Shown in pieces: positions 8,223 to 15,887 of a DNA stretch of 64,000 bases. Source of the stretch: Sandarakinorhabdus sp. AAP62 (GTDB lineage: Bacteria > Pseudomonadota > Alphaproteobacteria > Sphingomonadales > Sphingomonadaceae); contig NZ_ANFY01000011.1 in the NCBI RefSeq assembly GCF_000331225.1, positions 145,126 through 209,125 on the forward strand, read 5' to 3'. The number at the start of each line of letters is the position of its first letter. Position 1 is the stretch's first letter. The notes beneath the pieces were generated by a model. The model was not told where the DNA came from. It searched no databases and worked only from the letters and a program-made list of their open reading frames with translations. Made by a program: the position numbers and the translations under genes.

Positions 8223-8879
8223 TCAGCCGTCGATCAGGATGATGTCGAAGCCCAGCCTCTCCACACCATCGGCGCGCTTGCCCAGCGACTGGCCGAAAAT
8301 GGCTGGCGGGAATTGGCCCCCCACGGGCTGATTCAGGTCCTGCGCCAGCGTGCGATCCTGGCCCAGCAAAGGATCGCCGGCGAAATACATCTGGGTAATC
8401 AGGCGGTTGATGTCGCCATCGACAAGATAGTGCAGATGCTTTGCCCGCCATGTGGAACCCGCCTTGTAAGCCCCGGGTTCAACGGTGAGAAATCGGTACG
8501 CGCCATCCTTGTCGGCCACCAGCCTGGCAAAGCCATCGAAATTGGGATCAAGCGGCGGCGCAGCATCATCGCTCTTGTGGGCGTATCGGCCCACGGAATT
8601 GGCCTGCCACATCTCGATGCGGGCCCCGGGGACCGGCTGGCCGTTGCGGCCCATGACACGGCCGGACACCTCGATGATCTTGCCAATGGCGCGGCCATCG
8701 CGACCGGCAATGCGGGTGAGATCCGCATCGCTGTCGGCCGGCTGCTGCACCGGATAGAAGGGACCGATCTGCATCGGGCGTGTCGGGCGCCGCGATTGTG
8801 CCAGGGCCGAACCAGCCAGCCCACCGCCCGCCACCAACAAACCTGCCTGCCCCAAAAGACGCCGCCTCGTGATGTCCAT
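8223..8879 (-). CDS. Tat-exported intradiol ring-cleavage dioxygenase family protein
   Basis: 218 residues. The N-terminus TRRRLLGQAGLLVAGGG is a twin-arginine signal peptide, so the protein is exported folded with its metal. The rest is a protocatechuate 3,4-dioxygenase-like beta-sandwich: IGPFYPVQQ near residue 40, VSGRVMGRNGQPVPGARIEMWQ, a Tyr in SVGRYAHKSD, a Tyr in VEPGAYKAG, and KHLHYLV with the two His; these four residues fit the Fe(III) ligands (Tyr, Tyr, His, His). GGAGGAAG precedes the ATG at 8879; the frame is open 282 nt further up but without a signal-like start. Secreted members are often annotated only as dioxygenase-like, and the substrate is unknown. Confidence 0.82.
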   Translation of the reverse strand: MDITRRRLLGQAGLLVAGGGLAGSALAQSRRPTRPMQIGPFYPVQQPADSDADLTRIAGRDGRAIGKIIEVSGRVMGRNGQPVPGARIEMWQANSVGRYAHKSDDAAPPLDPNFDGFARLVADKDGAYRFLTVEPGAYKAGSTWRAKHLHYLVDGDINRLITQMYFAGDPLLGQDRTLAQDLNQPVGGQFPPAIFGQSLGKRADGVERLGFDIILIDG

Positions 8880-8983
8880 CTGATCTTCCTCCCCCGTTAT
8901 TGGTACAAGGCTGCTCTTGCCACGGCACCGCGTCAAGCACCCCACAGCTTGCGCCGCCCGGCCACTGGGCGTAACCGACGCAC

Positions 8984-10021
8984 ATGACGGAACGGCTGCG
9001 CATCGCGGTATTGGGGGCTTCGGGCTATACCGGGGCTGATCTGGTGCGACTGGCGCTGACCCATCCCCGCATCGAGATTGCGGCGCTGGCCGCCAATGCC
9101 AAGGCCGGGCAGACGATGGCGCAGATCTGGCCGCATTTCGCGATGTACCCGGCGCTGCCAACGCTGGTGAAGGCCGATGCCATTGATTTCAGCGCGATCG
9201 ACGCGGTGTTTGGCTGCCTGCCGCATGCCGCCTCGGCGGAACTGCTCTCCACCATCACGGGGTCGCGCATCATCGATCTTTCGGCCGATTTCCGGCTGAA
9301 GGATGCTGGCACCTATGCGCACTGGTATGGCGGCGCCCATCCGGCGCCCGGGCTGCTGCCGGAAGCGGTCTACGGCCTGACCGAATTTGCGCGCGAGGCG
9401 CTGCCCGGCGCGCGGATTGCCGCCTGCCCCGGCTGCTATCCCACCGCCGTATTGCTGGCGCTGCTGCCGCTGGTGAAGAGCCACGCGATTTCGGCCGACA
9501 AGATCACCGTCAACGCCCTGTCCGGCGTGTCCGGCGCCGGGCGCAGCCTGAAGGAAGCGAACCTTTTTGGTGAGATGGCAGAGGCCGTGCACCCTTATGG
9601 GATCGGCCATCACCGCCACATGCCGGAGATGGAGCAGGAATTGTCGCGGCGCGCTGGCCGGCCGGTGACGATCAGCTTCACGCCGCACCTGATTCCGATG
9701 AATCGCGGCGAACTGGTGACCTGCATCGTCGAAACTGCACACGGGCCCGACTATCTGCGCGAAGTGCTGGCTGATGCCTACACCGACGAACCCTTTGTGC
9801 ATCTGCTGCCGGCTGGCGTCGCGCCCGCCACCCGCATGGTGCGCGGATCGAACCATGTCGTGCTGAACGTCTTTGCCGATCGCGTGCCGGGTCGCGCCAT
9901 CGTCATTGCCGCCATCGACAATCTGGTGAAGGGCTCATCCGGCCAGGCCATCCAGAATTTCAACCTGATGTTCGGCCTGCCCGAAACCATGGGGCTGGAA
10001 CAGGCCCCCCTCTTCCCGTGA
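8984..10021 (+). CDS. argC: N-acetyl-gamma-glutamyl-phosphate reductase
   Basis: 345 residues. ArgC reduces N-acetylglutamyl phosphate to the semialdehyde with NADPH, the third step of arginine synthesis, in the cytoplasm. The N-terminal Rossmann motif LGASGYTGADLVRLA, the catalytic Cys151 in CPGCYPTA, and the conserved GIGHHRHMPEME segment are all present. The ATG at 8984 has no strong ribosome binding site. The TGA overlaps the GTG of the next gene (10018-10021), so argC starts a three-gene overlapping operon with a GNAT and a gamma carbonic anhydrase. Other arg genes are not in the window. Confidence 0.96.
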   Translation: MTERLRIAVLGASGYTGADLVRLALTHPRIEIAALAANAKAGQTMAQIWPHFAMYPALPTLVKADAIDFSAIDAVFGCLPHAASAELLSTITGSRIIDLSADFRLKDAGTYAHWYGGAHPAPGLLPEAVYGLTEFAREALPGARIAACPGCYPTAVLLALLPLVKSHAISADKITVNALSGVSGAGRSLKEANLFGEMAEAVHPYGIGHHRHMPEMEQELSRRAGRPVTISFTPHLIPMNRGELVTCIVETAHGPDYLREVLADAYTDEPFVHLLPAGVAPATRMVRGSNHVVLNVFADRVPGRAIVIAAIDNLVKGSSGQAIQNFNLMFGLPETMGLEQAPLFP

Positions 10022-10542
10022 TCGAAACAGCGCGCCTGCTGCTGCGGCCGTGGCGCGATGCCGACCGCGCCCCGTTTGCGGCAATGGGAGCCGACGCCCA
10101 GGTGATGGCGCATTTTCCGGCGCTGCTCAGCCGGGCCGAAAGTGATGCCGGCGTTGACCGCCAGATGGCCCTGCAAACCGAGCTTGGCCATTGTTTCTGG
10201 GCGCTGGAACGGCGCGACACGGCCGAATTCATTGGCTTCTGCGGCCTCATCCCGGTGCGGTTTGCCTGCCCGGTCGAAGGCGAGATCGAGATTGGCTGGC
10301 GGCTGGCGCGGGAACATTGGGGCCAGGGGCTGGCGCGCGAGGCGGCACAGGCCAGCCTTGATTGGGGCTTCGCAAGCGGCATCACGCGCATCGTCAGCTT
10401 CACCGTGCCAGGCAACCGCCGCAGCTGGGGGTTGATGGAGCGACTGGGCCTCAGGCGCCGGGCCGATCTGGATTTCGATCATCCGCGCATCGCCGCGGGC
10501 AGCCCGCTCAGGCGCCACATCGTCTATGAGGCGCTGCGGTGA
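10018..10542 (+). CDS. GNAT family N-acetyltransferase (RimJ/RimL type)
   Basis: 174 residues starting with GTG inside the argC stop (GTGA). It begins with IETARLLLRPW, the usual opening of RimJ/RimL-type acetyltransferases, followed by IEIGWRLAREHWGQGLAREAAQA with the acetyl-CoA loop (HWGQGLA) and VPGNRRSWGLMERLGLRRR. This subgroup acetylates protein N-termini or small molecules; the substrate cannot be read here. It is coupled to argC upstream and to the gamma carbonic anhydrase downstream by 4-bp overlaps. Confidence 0.85.
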   Translation: MIETARLLLRPWRDADRAPFAAMGADAQVMAHFPALLSRAESDAGVDRQMALQTELGHCFWALERRDTAEFIGFCGLIPVRFACPVEGEIEIGWRLAREHWGQGLAREAAQASLDWGFASGITRIVSFTVPGNRRSWGLMERLGLRRRADLDFDHPRIAAGSPLRRHIVYEALR

Positions 10543-11054
10543 GCATTCACCCATTTGGTTCGGATTGGCCGCAGATTGCCGATGATGTGTTCATCGCCGC
10601 CGGCGCCCGGATCATCGGCAAGGTGCGCATCGGCGCCGGCAGTTCGATCTGGTTCAACTGCGTGCTGCGCGGCGATGTCGGGCGGATCACAGTGGGGCAG
10701 CGCAGCAATCTGCAGGATGGCACCATCGTCCATATCTCGGGCGGCCGCCACGACACGGAGATTGGCGATGATGTGCTGATCGGCCATGGCTGCATCATCC
10801 ACGGCTGCCGCATCGAAAATCACGGCTTCATCGGCATGGGCGCTGTCGTGCTCGATGGCGCTGTGGTGGAAACCGACGCCATGCTCGCTGCCGGCGCGCT
10901 GTTGACACCGGGCAAGGTGGTGAAATCGGGCGAATTGTGGGCCGGGCGGCCGGCGACGTTGCTGCGGATGCTGAAGCCCGAGGAAATCGCCGGCAACCGG
11001 GCAGGCGCGACAGGCTATGCCGCGCTCGCCCAGCGTTATCGCCGCGCCGAATAG
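10539..11054 (+). CDS. Gamma-class carbonic anhydrase family protein
   Basis: 171 residues built of left-handed beta-helix hexapeptide repeats (IGAGSSIWFNCVLRGD, ITVGQRSNLQDG). The zinc histidines fit the family pattern: IVHISGG, then IGHGCIIHGC with two His five residues apart. The C-terminal helix begins near GELWAGRPATLLRML. Members include enzymes that hydrate CO2 and proteins (YrdA/PaaY-like) with no proven activity. The GTG start overlaps the GNAT stop (10539-10542). The gene ends 3 bp from the holin gene stop on the other strand. Confidence 0.88.
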   Translation: MSIHPFGSDWPQIADDVFIAAGARIIGKVRIGAGSSIWFNCVLRGDVGRITVGQRSNLQDGTIVHISGGRHDTEIGDDVLIGHGCIIHGCRIENHGFIGMGAVVLDGAVVETDAMLAAGALLTPGKVVKSGELWAGRPATLLRMLKPEEIAGNRAGATGYAALAQRYRRAE

Positions 11055-11057
11055 GGC

Positions 11058-11471
11058 TTATTTGTCAACGCCCTTGACCTTGCCCCATTGGCGGGCGGCC
11101 GTGTAGCCAAGATAGCCGGTGCCGAACAGCGCATAGAGCGGTTCGGGCAGGCCGCCGAGATAACGGTTCATGCCGGTGGCGATATCCTGCGCCATCTGCG
11201 GCTGCACGGCGGCAATGACACCCATCGGGATCGACCACAGCAGCAGCGCATACATCACGTAGAGGAAGCTCGGGCGGGCGCGGCTGGTCCACGGGTCGTT
11301 GCTGCCGGCTTCGGCCACGATGGCGGAAAGTTGGGTGGAGAGCAGATCGAGTTCCTGGCTGTTCTGCAGCTTCAGAAGCTCGATCTTGGCGGCATCGCGG
11401 GCCTTGGGATCAGGAATGATCTTGTCGAGCAGGCCGGCAACCGGGGCAATCAGCGCATTGAGAACGGACAT
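11058..11471 (-). CDS. Holin family protein, GTA-type (Holin of 3 TMs)
   Basis: 137 residues. An N-terminal amphipathic part (LLDKIIPDPKARDAAKIELLKL) leads to a helix and three hydrophobic segments: FLYVMYALLLWSIPMGVIAA, LPEPLYALFGTGYLGYTAA and a weaker one. The pattern PWTSRARPSFLYVMYALL is typical of the 3-TM holin family linked with release of gene transfer agents in alphaproteobacteria. No other GTA or phage structural gene is within the window, so it is an orphan here. The rest of a GTA cluster, if present, would lie elsewhere in the genome. A ribosome binding site is weak. Confidence 0.75.
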   Translation of the reverse strand: MSVLNALIAPVAGLLDKIIPDPKARDAAKIELLKLQNSQELDLLSTQLSAIVAEAGSNDPWTSRARPSFLYVMYALLLWSIPMGVIAAVQPQMAQDIATGMNRYLGGLPEPLYALFGTGYLGYTAARQWGKVKGVDK

Positions 11472-11551
11472 TGAACAGCCTTTCTGGTGACAGAGAGGCC
11501 GACTTTATAACCAAATGGGATAGTGTAGGACAGACGCAGGATTGCGCGCCG

Positions 11552-11573
11552 CCTCTCCCCCCAAGGGGAGAGG
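11552..11573. repeat. Short perfect hairpin (CCTCTCCCC / GGGGAGAGG)
   Basis: A 9-bp perfect inverted repeat with a CCAA loop lies between the holin start and the tRNA-Pro 3' end. On the minus strand it comes about 30 nt after the tRNA, so it could back up termination. It also resembles a simple repeated hairpin common in GC-rich proteobacterial genomes. No T-run follows. Confidence 0.5.
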
Positions 11574-11602
11574 TGCAGGATTGACTGAATGTCCGAGAAA
11601 AA

Positions 11603-11679
11603 TGGTCGGAGCGACAGGATTCGAACCTGCGACCTCCAGACCCCCAGTCTGATGCGCTACCAGGCTGCGCTACGCTCCG
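11603..11679 (-). tRNA. tRNA-Pro (anticodon GGG)
   Basis: Read on the minus strand, the gene starts with CGGAGCG (11679-11673), which pairs with CGCTCCG at the 3' end. The D-arm region holds AGCGCAGCCTGGTAGCGC. The anticodon stem-loop is TCAGA-CTGGGGG-TCTGG with GGG at the anticodon position. The T-arm contains GGTTCGAATCC. Discriminator A is followed by an encoded CCA (complement at 11603-11605). A TTTTTCTC stretch directly after it can act as terminator. It reads proline codons CCC/CCU. Confidence 0.97.
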
Positions 11680-11735
11680 AGCCGATGCGGGGCTTAGGGG
11701 CTAATCCGGCGCGATGCAACCCCCTCTCTCGCCGC

Positions 11736-13097
11736 TCAGGCCGCGTTTTCCAGCCCATATTGCTTGAGCAGATCATAGAGCGTGGGCCGGCTCACCCCCA
11801 GGAACTTGGCGGCGGTGCTGACATTGCCATCGGCGCGCAGCATCGCCCGGCGAATGGCCTGGCGATCGGCATTCTCGCGCGCAACCTTCAAGGTGAGCGC
11901 GGCTTCGTCGCCACTGTTGACCAGATCAAGATCGGTCGCGGTAAGCCGGCTGCCTTCCGCCATGATGACCGCGCGCTTCATGCGGTTTTCCAGTTCGCGC
12001 ACATTGCCCGGCCACGGCCAATCCGAGATGGCGGCGATGGCATCCGGGGTAAGCCCTTTGAAATCGCGGCCATTCTCACGCGCAAAACGGGTGAGGAAAT
12101 ATTGCGCCAGCAACACGGCGTCACCCGGCCGCTCCTTCAGGCCAGGGATGCGCACCACGATTTCGGCCAGCCGGTAAAACAGATCCTCGCGGAAGCGGCC
12201 GGCGGCAATCATCGCATCCAGATCCTGATGGGTGGCGCACACGATCCGCACATCCACCGGGATGGACCTGCGTCCGCCGACCCGTTCGATCACCCGTTCC
12301 TGCAGGAAGCGCAGCAATTTCACCTGCAGCGGCAGCGGGATATCGCCGACTTCATCGAGGAACAAGGTGCCGCCTTCGGCCATCTCGATCTTGCCGGGCT
12401 GGGTTTTCACCGCGCCGGTGAAGGCGCCTTTTTCATAGCCGAACAGTTCGGATTCGAGCAGATTTTCCGGAATCGCCGCGCAGTTGATGGCGACAAAGGC
12501 CGCATCTGCCCGCGCCGAGGCATTGTGCAGCCCCTTGGCGAGCAGTTCCTTGCCGGTGCCCGAGGCACCCAGGAGCATCACCGACACATTGGCCGTAGCG
12601 ACCCGTTCGACCATGCGGGCCACCTTGATCATCTCAGGCGCGGCCGTGACGATGCCGCCCAGCACCTTGTCCCCGCCGTTGCCGGCTTCAGCAAGGCGGC
12701 GATTCTCCGCTTCAAGGCTGGCCACGTGATAAGCGCGGCGCACGATCAGGCCGAGTTCGTCGATGTCGACCGGCTTGTGATAGAAATCAAAGGCCCCCAT
12801 GGCGATGGCGCGCCGCGCGCTGTCGCGCGCACCATGCCCGGAAGCGACGATCACCTTGGTGTTGGGCCGCGTCGCCAATATGGCTTCCAGTGTGGCAAAG
12901 CCTTCGGTCACGCCATCGGGATCAGGCGGCAGGCCCAGATCGAGCGTCACTACCGCCGGCTGGTGCGTGCGCAACGCTTCCAGCGCGGTCTCGCGATCGC
13001 CGGCGAGGATCACCTCATGATCCTCGTAGCTCCACTTCAACTGGCGCTGCAGGCCGGTATCGTCTTCCACAACCAGCAGCTTTGGCTTCTCACTCAC
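11736..13097 (-). CDS. prsR: PEP-CTERM-box response regulator, sigma-54 dependent
   Basis: 453 residues. Receiver domain at about 1-120 with the phospho-acceptor Asp53 in VTLDLGLPP; AAA+ sigma-54 interaction domain with Walker A GASGTGKELLAKG, the GAFTGA loop (YEKGAFTGAV) and Walker B GTLFLDEVGD; C-terminal Fis-type HTH (GNVSTAAKFLGVSRPTLYDLLKQ). The special LVVEDDTGLQRQLKWSYEDHE opening matches PrsR of the exosortase/PEP-CTERM system, which turns on sorting-signal proteins and exopolysaccharide genes with RpoN. GTG start with GAGGG upstream. It lies 9 bp after prsK, its partner kinase. Confidence 0.92.
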   Translation of the reverse strand: MSEKPKLLVVEDDTGLQRQLKWSYEDHEVILAGDRETALEALRTHQPAVVTLDLGLPPDPDGVTEGFATLEAILATRPNTKVIVASGHGARDSARRAIAMGAFDFYHKPVDIDELGLIVRRAYHVASLEAENRRLAEAGNGGDKVLGGIVTAAPEMIKVARMVERVATANVSVMLLGASGTGKELLAKGLHNASARADAAFVAINCAAIPENLLESELFGYEKGAFTGAVKTQPGKIEMAEGGTLFLDEVGDIPLPLQVKLLRFLQERVIERVGGRRSIPVDVRIVCATHQDLDAMIAAGRFREDLFYRLAEIVVRIPGLKERPGDAVLLAQYFLTRFARENGRDFKGLTPDAIAAISDWPWPGNVRELENRMKRAVIMAEGSRLTATDLDLVNSGDEAALTLKVARENADRQAIRRAMLRADGNVSTAAKFLGVSRPTLYDLLKQYGLENAA

Positions 13098-13106
13098 GCC
13101 AGACCC

Positions 13107-15230
13107 TCACTTTTGTCCCCCTTGCACCAGCAGCGCGGGCTCCCCGGCTGCGACCCCGCCGGCGCCAGTTCCGGCAAGCGGCAGGGTGATGCTGAAGCTT
13201 GTGCCTTCGCCTTCACGGCTGGCCACGTCAAGCCGGCCGCCGTGCGCGCGGGCAATCTCGCGCGCTTCATAGGCGCCGATGCCGAAGCCGCCCGGCTTGG
13301 TTGATGTGAACGGCTGGAACAATTCCTGCCGGATGAAGCGGGCCGACATGCCCTGGCCGCGATCGGAAAGGGTGACCACCAGGTCATTGCCTGCCACCGC
13401 CACGTCAAACCGGATCGGCGCGCCGGCCGGGGAGGCATCGATGGCATTTTGCAGCAGATGTGCGAACATCTGTTCCAGCCGGGCCGCATCGCCGGAGACC
13501 ATGGCCTGATCCGCCTTCAGGCCGAGATTGAGGCTCAGGGCGGGCCAGGCTCCGGCGCGGGACTTGACCAGCAGGCCCAGCAGGCTGGCCACGGGCACGG
13601 GCGCATCGGCGGCCGGCATCCCGGTGGCGCGCTGCGACAACCACGACAGCAGGGCGTTCATCTTGCCCACCGATTCCTTCAGCGTTGCCACCATGTCGGC
13701 GCGGAATTCCGGATTATCGGCATGGCGTTCGGCATTGCGGGCCAGCAGGCTGAGCTGGCTGACCAGATTCTTGATATCATGCAGGATGAAGGCAAAGCGG
13801 CGGTTGAACTCCTCGAACCGGCGCGCTTCATCCAGCGCGGACTGGCCGCGGCTTTCGGCGACATAGCTGCCCACCTGCCGGCCCAGTGTTTTCAGCAGTT
13901 CCTCGTCTTCCCAGCCCAGCCGGCGCGGCACCAGGCTGCGGCCGATCAGCAGCACACCGGCCAGCGCATCGCGGTTGAAGGCCGGCAGCACCAGCCAATA
14001 GCGGCGGTCTGCCGCCAGCCAGGTCGGCAGTTCCGGCGCATCGGGCAGCTCGCCATCGCGCACCATTTCAAGATCGAGCAGCCGATCCTGCCGCAGCCAG
14101 TCCACCAGCGGACTATCCATGGCCAGCACTTCGGGTGGGCGATCGGCCATCTGCCAGGTTGCACCGGGGCTCAGCCGGTCATCGTCGGGCACCAGCAGCC
14201 AGCCGCCGCGCGCTTCCAGCACGCTGGCCACGGCCTGCACCACGCGTTCGGGCAGGCCCTGTGCATCCCCCGGCGCCGAGACAGTGGCGATGAAGCGCAG
14301 CCATTCACTACGGTAATCGTAACGATATCGGTAGAAATTGCGCGCGATCGCCACCCGCAGCCAGGCCCGGAAACGATCAGACACCAGCACCACCGCGCCC
14401 AGCATGATGGTGGCAAACATGAAGCTGACCTGCAGCAGCGTGCCCCAGTTGCCCCCCATCAGCTTGAGCGCATAGGCCAGCAGCGACATGGCGATCAGGT
14501 AGAAACCGACCCCGGAAAAGGCCACGGTCTGGAAGGCGACATTGCGCGACACCCGCGCACCGGTCACCCAGGCGTCGCGGGTGGCAAACAGGAACAGCAG
14601 CACCAGCAGCGCATTCACGGCGCCACGGATATTGTAGAGATCAATCGAGGCCGGCGGCAGCAGGAACGCCAGCGTGTAGAAATTGAGATCATAGAGGAAC
14701 AGGCCAGCAAGGCCGATGGCGAGCAGGCGGATGCCCGAAAGCTGGCCACTGCGCGAGGCAATGTAGAGATTGTGGCTGAGCACCAGCCCGGTGACCGACA
14801 CCGCGATGCGGATCACCAGAAACAGGCTGGCCGCCACATCGCCCTTGCCGATCAGCGCGCCCTGGCCGGCCCCGGCGACATCGATGAAGAATTGCAGGGT
14901 GAGCACAAACCCGAGAATGCCGCCCACCCAGAAGGATGAACGCCCTTCGCCCTCGCCGCCCAGCCAGGTTGGCCGCAGCAGGTAGAGCAGCACGCTGATC
15001 CACACCCCCACCTTCACGGTTTGCAGCCGCGAGATCCAGGGTTGCAGGCTCTGATCGATCAGGATGCTGGCGACAAAGCTGGCGGCCCACAGCGCGGTGA
15101 CCAGCGCCGCGCCGCCCAGCCACAGATTGAGGCCGCGGCGCTGTTTGGTGAGTGCAGCGACGAACAGGCCGAGATAGGCGATCAGCGCCAGCAAATGGCT
15201 GAGCAGTCCGACTTCGGTGAGCGCGATCAT
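13107..15230 (-). CDS. prsK: PEP-CTERM system histidine kinase
   Basis: 707 residues. The N-terminal third has about eight to ten membrane helices (LLSHLLALIAYLGLFVAAL onwards), followed by a GAF-like sensor part (LPERVVQAVASVLEARGGWLLVPDDD) and a kinase core: the phospho-accepting His near residue 484 in FILHDIKNLVSQL, an N box near MFAHLLQNAIDASP, and G boxes in DRGQGMS and FGIGAYEAREIARAHGG. The whole layout fits PrsK. I took ATG 15230 because it begins directly before the first helix; the frame stays open to 15368 but adds only polar sequence. It phosphorylates PrsR, encoded next. Confidence 0.9.
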   Translation of the reverse strand: MIALTEVGLLSHLLALIAYLGLFVAALTKQRRGLNLWLGGAALVTALWAASFVASILIDQSLQPWISRLQTVKVGVWISVLLYLLRPTWLGGEGEGRSSFWVGGILGFVLTLQFFIDVAGAGQGALIGKGDVAASLFLVIRIAVSVTGLVLSHNLYIASRSGQLSGIRLLAIGLAGLFLYDLNFYTLAFLLPPASIDLYNIRGAVNALLVLLFLFATRDAWVTGARVSRNVAFQTVAFSGVGFYLIAMSLLAYALKLMGGNWGTLLQVSFMFATIMLGAVVLVSDRFRAWLRVAIARNFYRYRYDYRSEWLRFIATVSAPGDAQGLPERVVQAVASVLEARGGWLLVPDDDRLSPGATWQMADRPPEVLAMDSPLVDWLRQDRLLDLEMVRDGELPDAPELPTWLAADRRYWLVLPAFNRDALAGVLLIGRSLVPRRLGWEDEELLKTLGRQVGSYVAESRGQSALDEARRFEEFNRRFAFILHDIKNLVSQLSLLARNAERHADNPEFRADMVATLKESVGKMNALLSWLSQRATGMPAADAPVPVASLLGLLVKSRAGAWPALSLNLGLKADQAMVSGDAARLEQMFAHLLQNAIDASPAGAPIRFDVAVAGNDLVVTLSDRGQGMSARFIRQELFQPFTSTKPGGFGIGAYEAREIARAHGGRLDVASREGEGTSFSITLPLAGTGAGGVAAGEPALLVQGGQK

Positions 15231-15381
15231 GGTGGCGCTCCGTGCGAACGGGTCTCTACTCTCGTCACTGCCATCTGTCCCTGCACCGGCATGACGGCAA
15301 CCTATCGCCACGCGCGCCAAAGCGCCACCCCGTCCGGCAGCGCTGATCATTGCAACAGCTGTGATCATCTATCTTGTAATA

Positions 15382-15393
15382 AGCATGCATGCT
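15382..15393. promoter_or_regulatory. Perfect 12-bp palindrome in front of marR, candidate operator
   Basis: AGCATGCATGCT is a perfect palindrome 11 nt before the marR ATG (15405). Just upstream, TTGCAA (15350-15355) and TATCTT/TGTAAT (15370-15380) are possible but poor -35/-10 elements, and two copies of TGATCAT lie 18 bp apart around them. The palindrome would overlap the transcript start, a usual place for autoregulation by a MarR dimer. Binding is inferred from position only. Confidence 0.5.
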
Positions 15394-15404
15394 AAATTCG
15401 GACC

Positions 15405-15887
15405 ATGAACTCGCTTGCCGCCACAGTGGAACCGGCCATCGCGCCCTTTGCCTCGCCTGACACGATCGGCGTGCTGGTGTCTGACGTGACCCGGCTGCTG
15501 CGCCGGCGGTTCGATGCCCGGGCCCGCTCCATCGGCGTGTCGCGCGCGCAATGGCGGGTGCTGATCGCACTGGCCCGGGCGGAAGGCATCAACCAGGCTG
15601 GTCTGGCCGAGCGGCTGGACGTGGAAACCATCACGGTGGGCCGCATGGTCGACCGGCTGGAAGAGGCCGGGCTGGTGGAACGCCGGGCCGATCCCGCCGA
15701 TCGCCGGGCCTGGCGGCTGTTCCTCACCCCGCGGGCGCATCCGATTCTGGCTGAGCTGCAGGCGGTGGCGGTGGATGTCCGCGCCGAAATGCTGGCGGGT
15801 TTGAGCGCTGCCGAAGAAGCGGCGCTGCAAGGCCTGCTGCAGCGCCTGCGCGGCAACCTGGATGGTCGCGAAGGATCGGCGACATGA
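15405..15887 (+). CDS. MarR family transcriptional regulator
   Basis: 160 residues. The winged-helix core is seen in order: FDARARSIGVSRAQWRVLIALAR, NQAGLAERLDVETITVGRMVDRLEEAGLVERRADPADRRAWRLFLT, with the recognition helix around ETITVGRMVDRL and the DxRxxR wing (DPADRRAW). A C-terminal dimer helix follows. MarR proteins usually repress neighbouring efflux genes and let go on binding a phenolic ligand. Its TGA overlaps the ATG of the emrA-like gene (15884-15887), so it probably controls this operon through the palindrome upstream. Confidence 0.9.
   Translation: MNSLAATVEPAIAPFASPDTIGVLVSDVTRLLRRRFDARARSIGVSRAQWRVLIALARAEGINQAGLAERLDVETITVGRMVDRLEEAGLVERRADPADRRAWRLFLTPRAHPILAELQAVAVDVRAEMLAGLSAAEEAALQGLLQRLRGNLDGREGSAT

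Noticed and set aside
11589..13304. 571-codon open frame beginning [20 protein letters not shown]
   Set aside because: It reads through the tRNA-Pro gene and then antisense to prsR. The [13 protein letters not shown] peptide is a familiar false protein made by translating the complement of tRNA-Pro.
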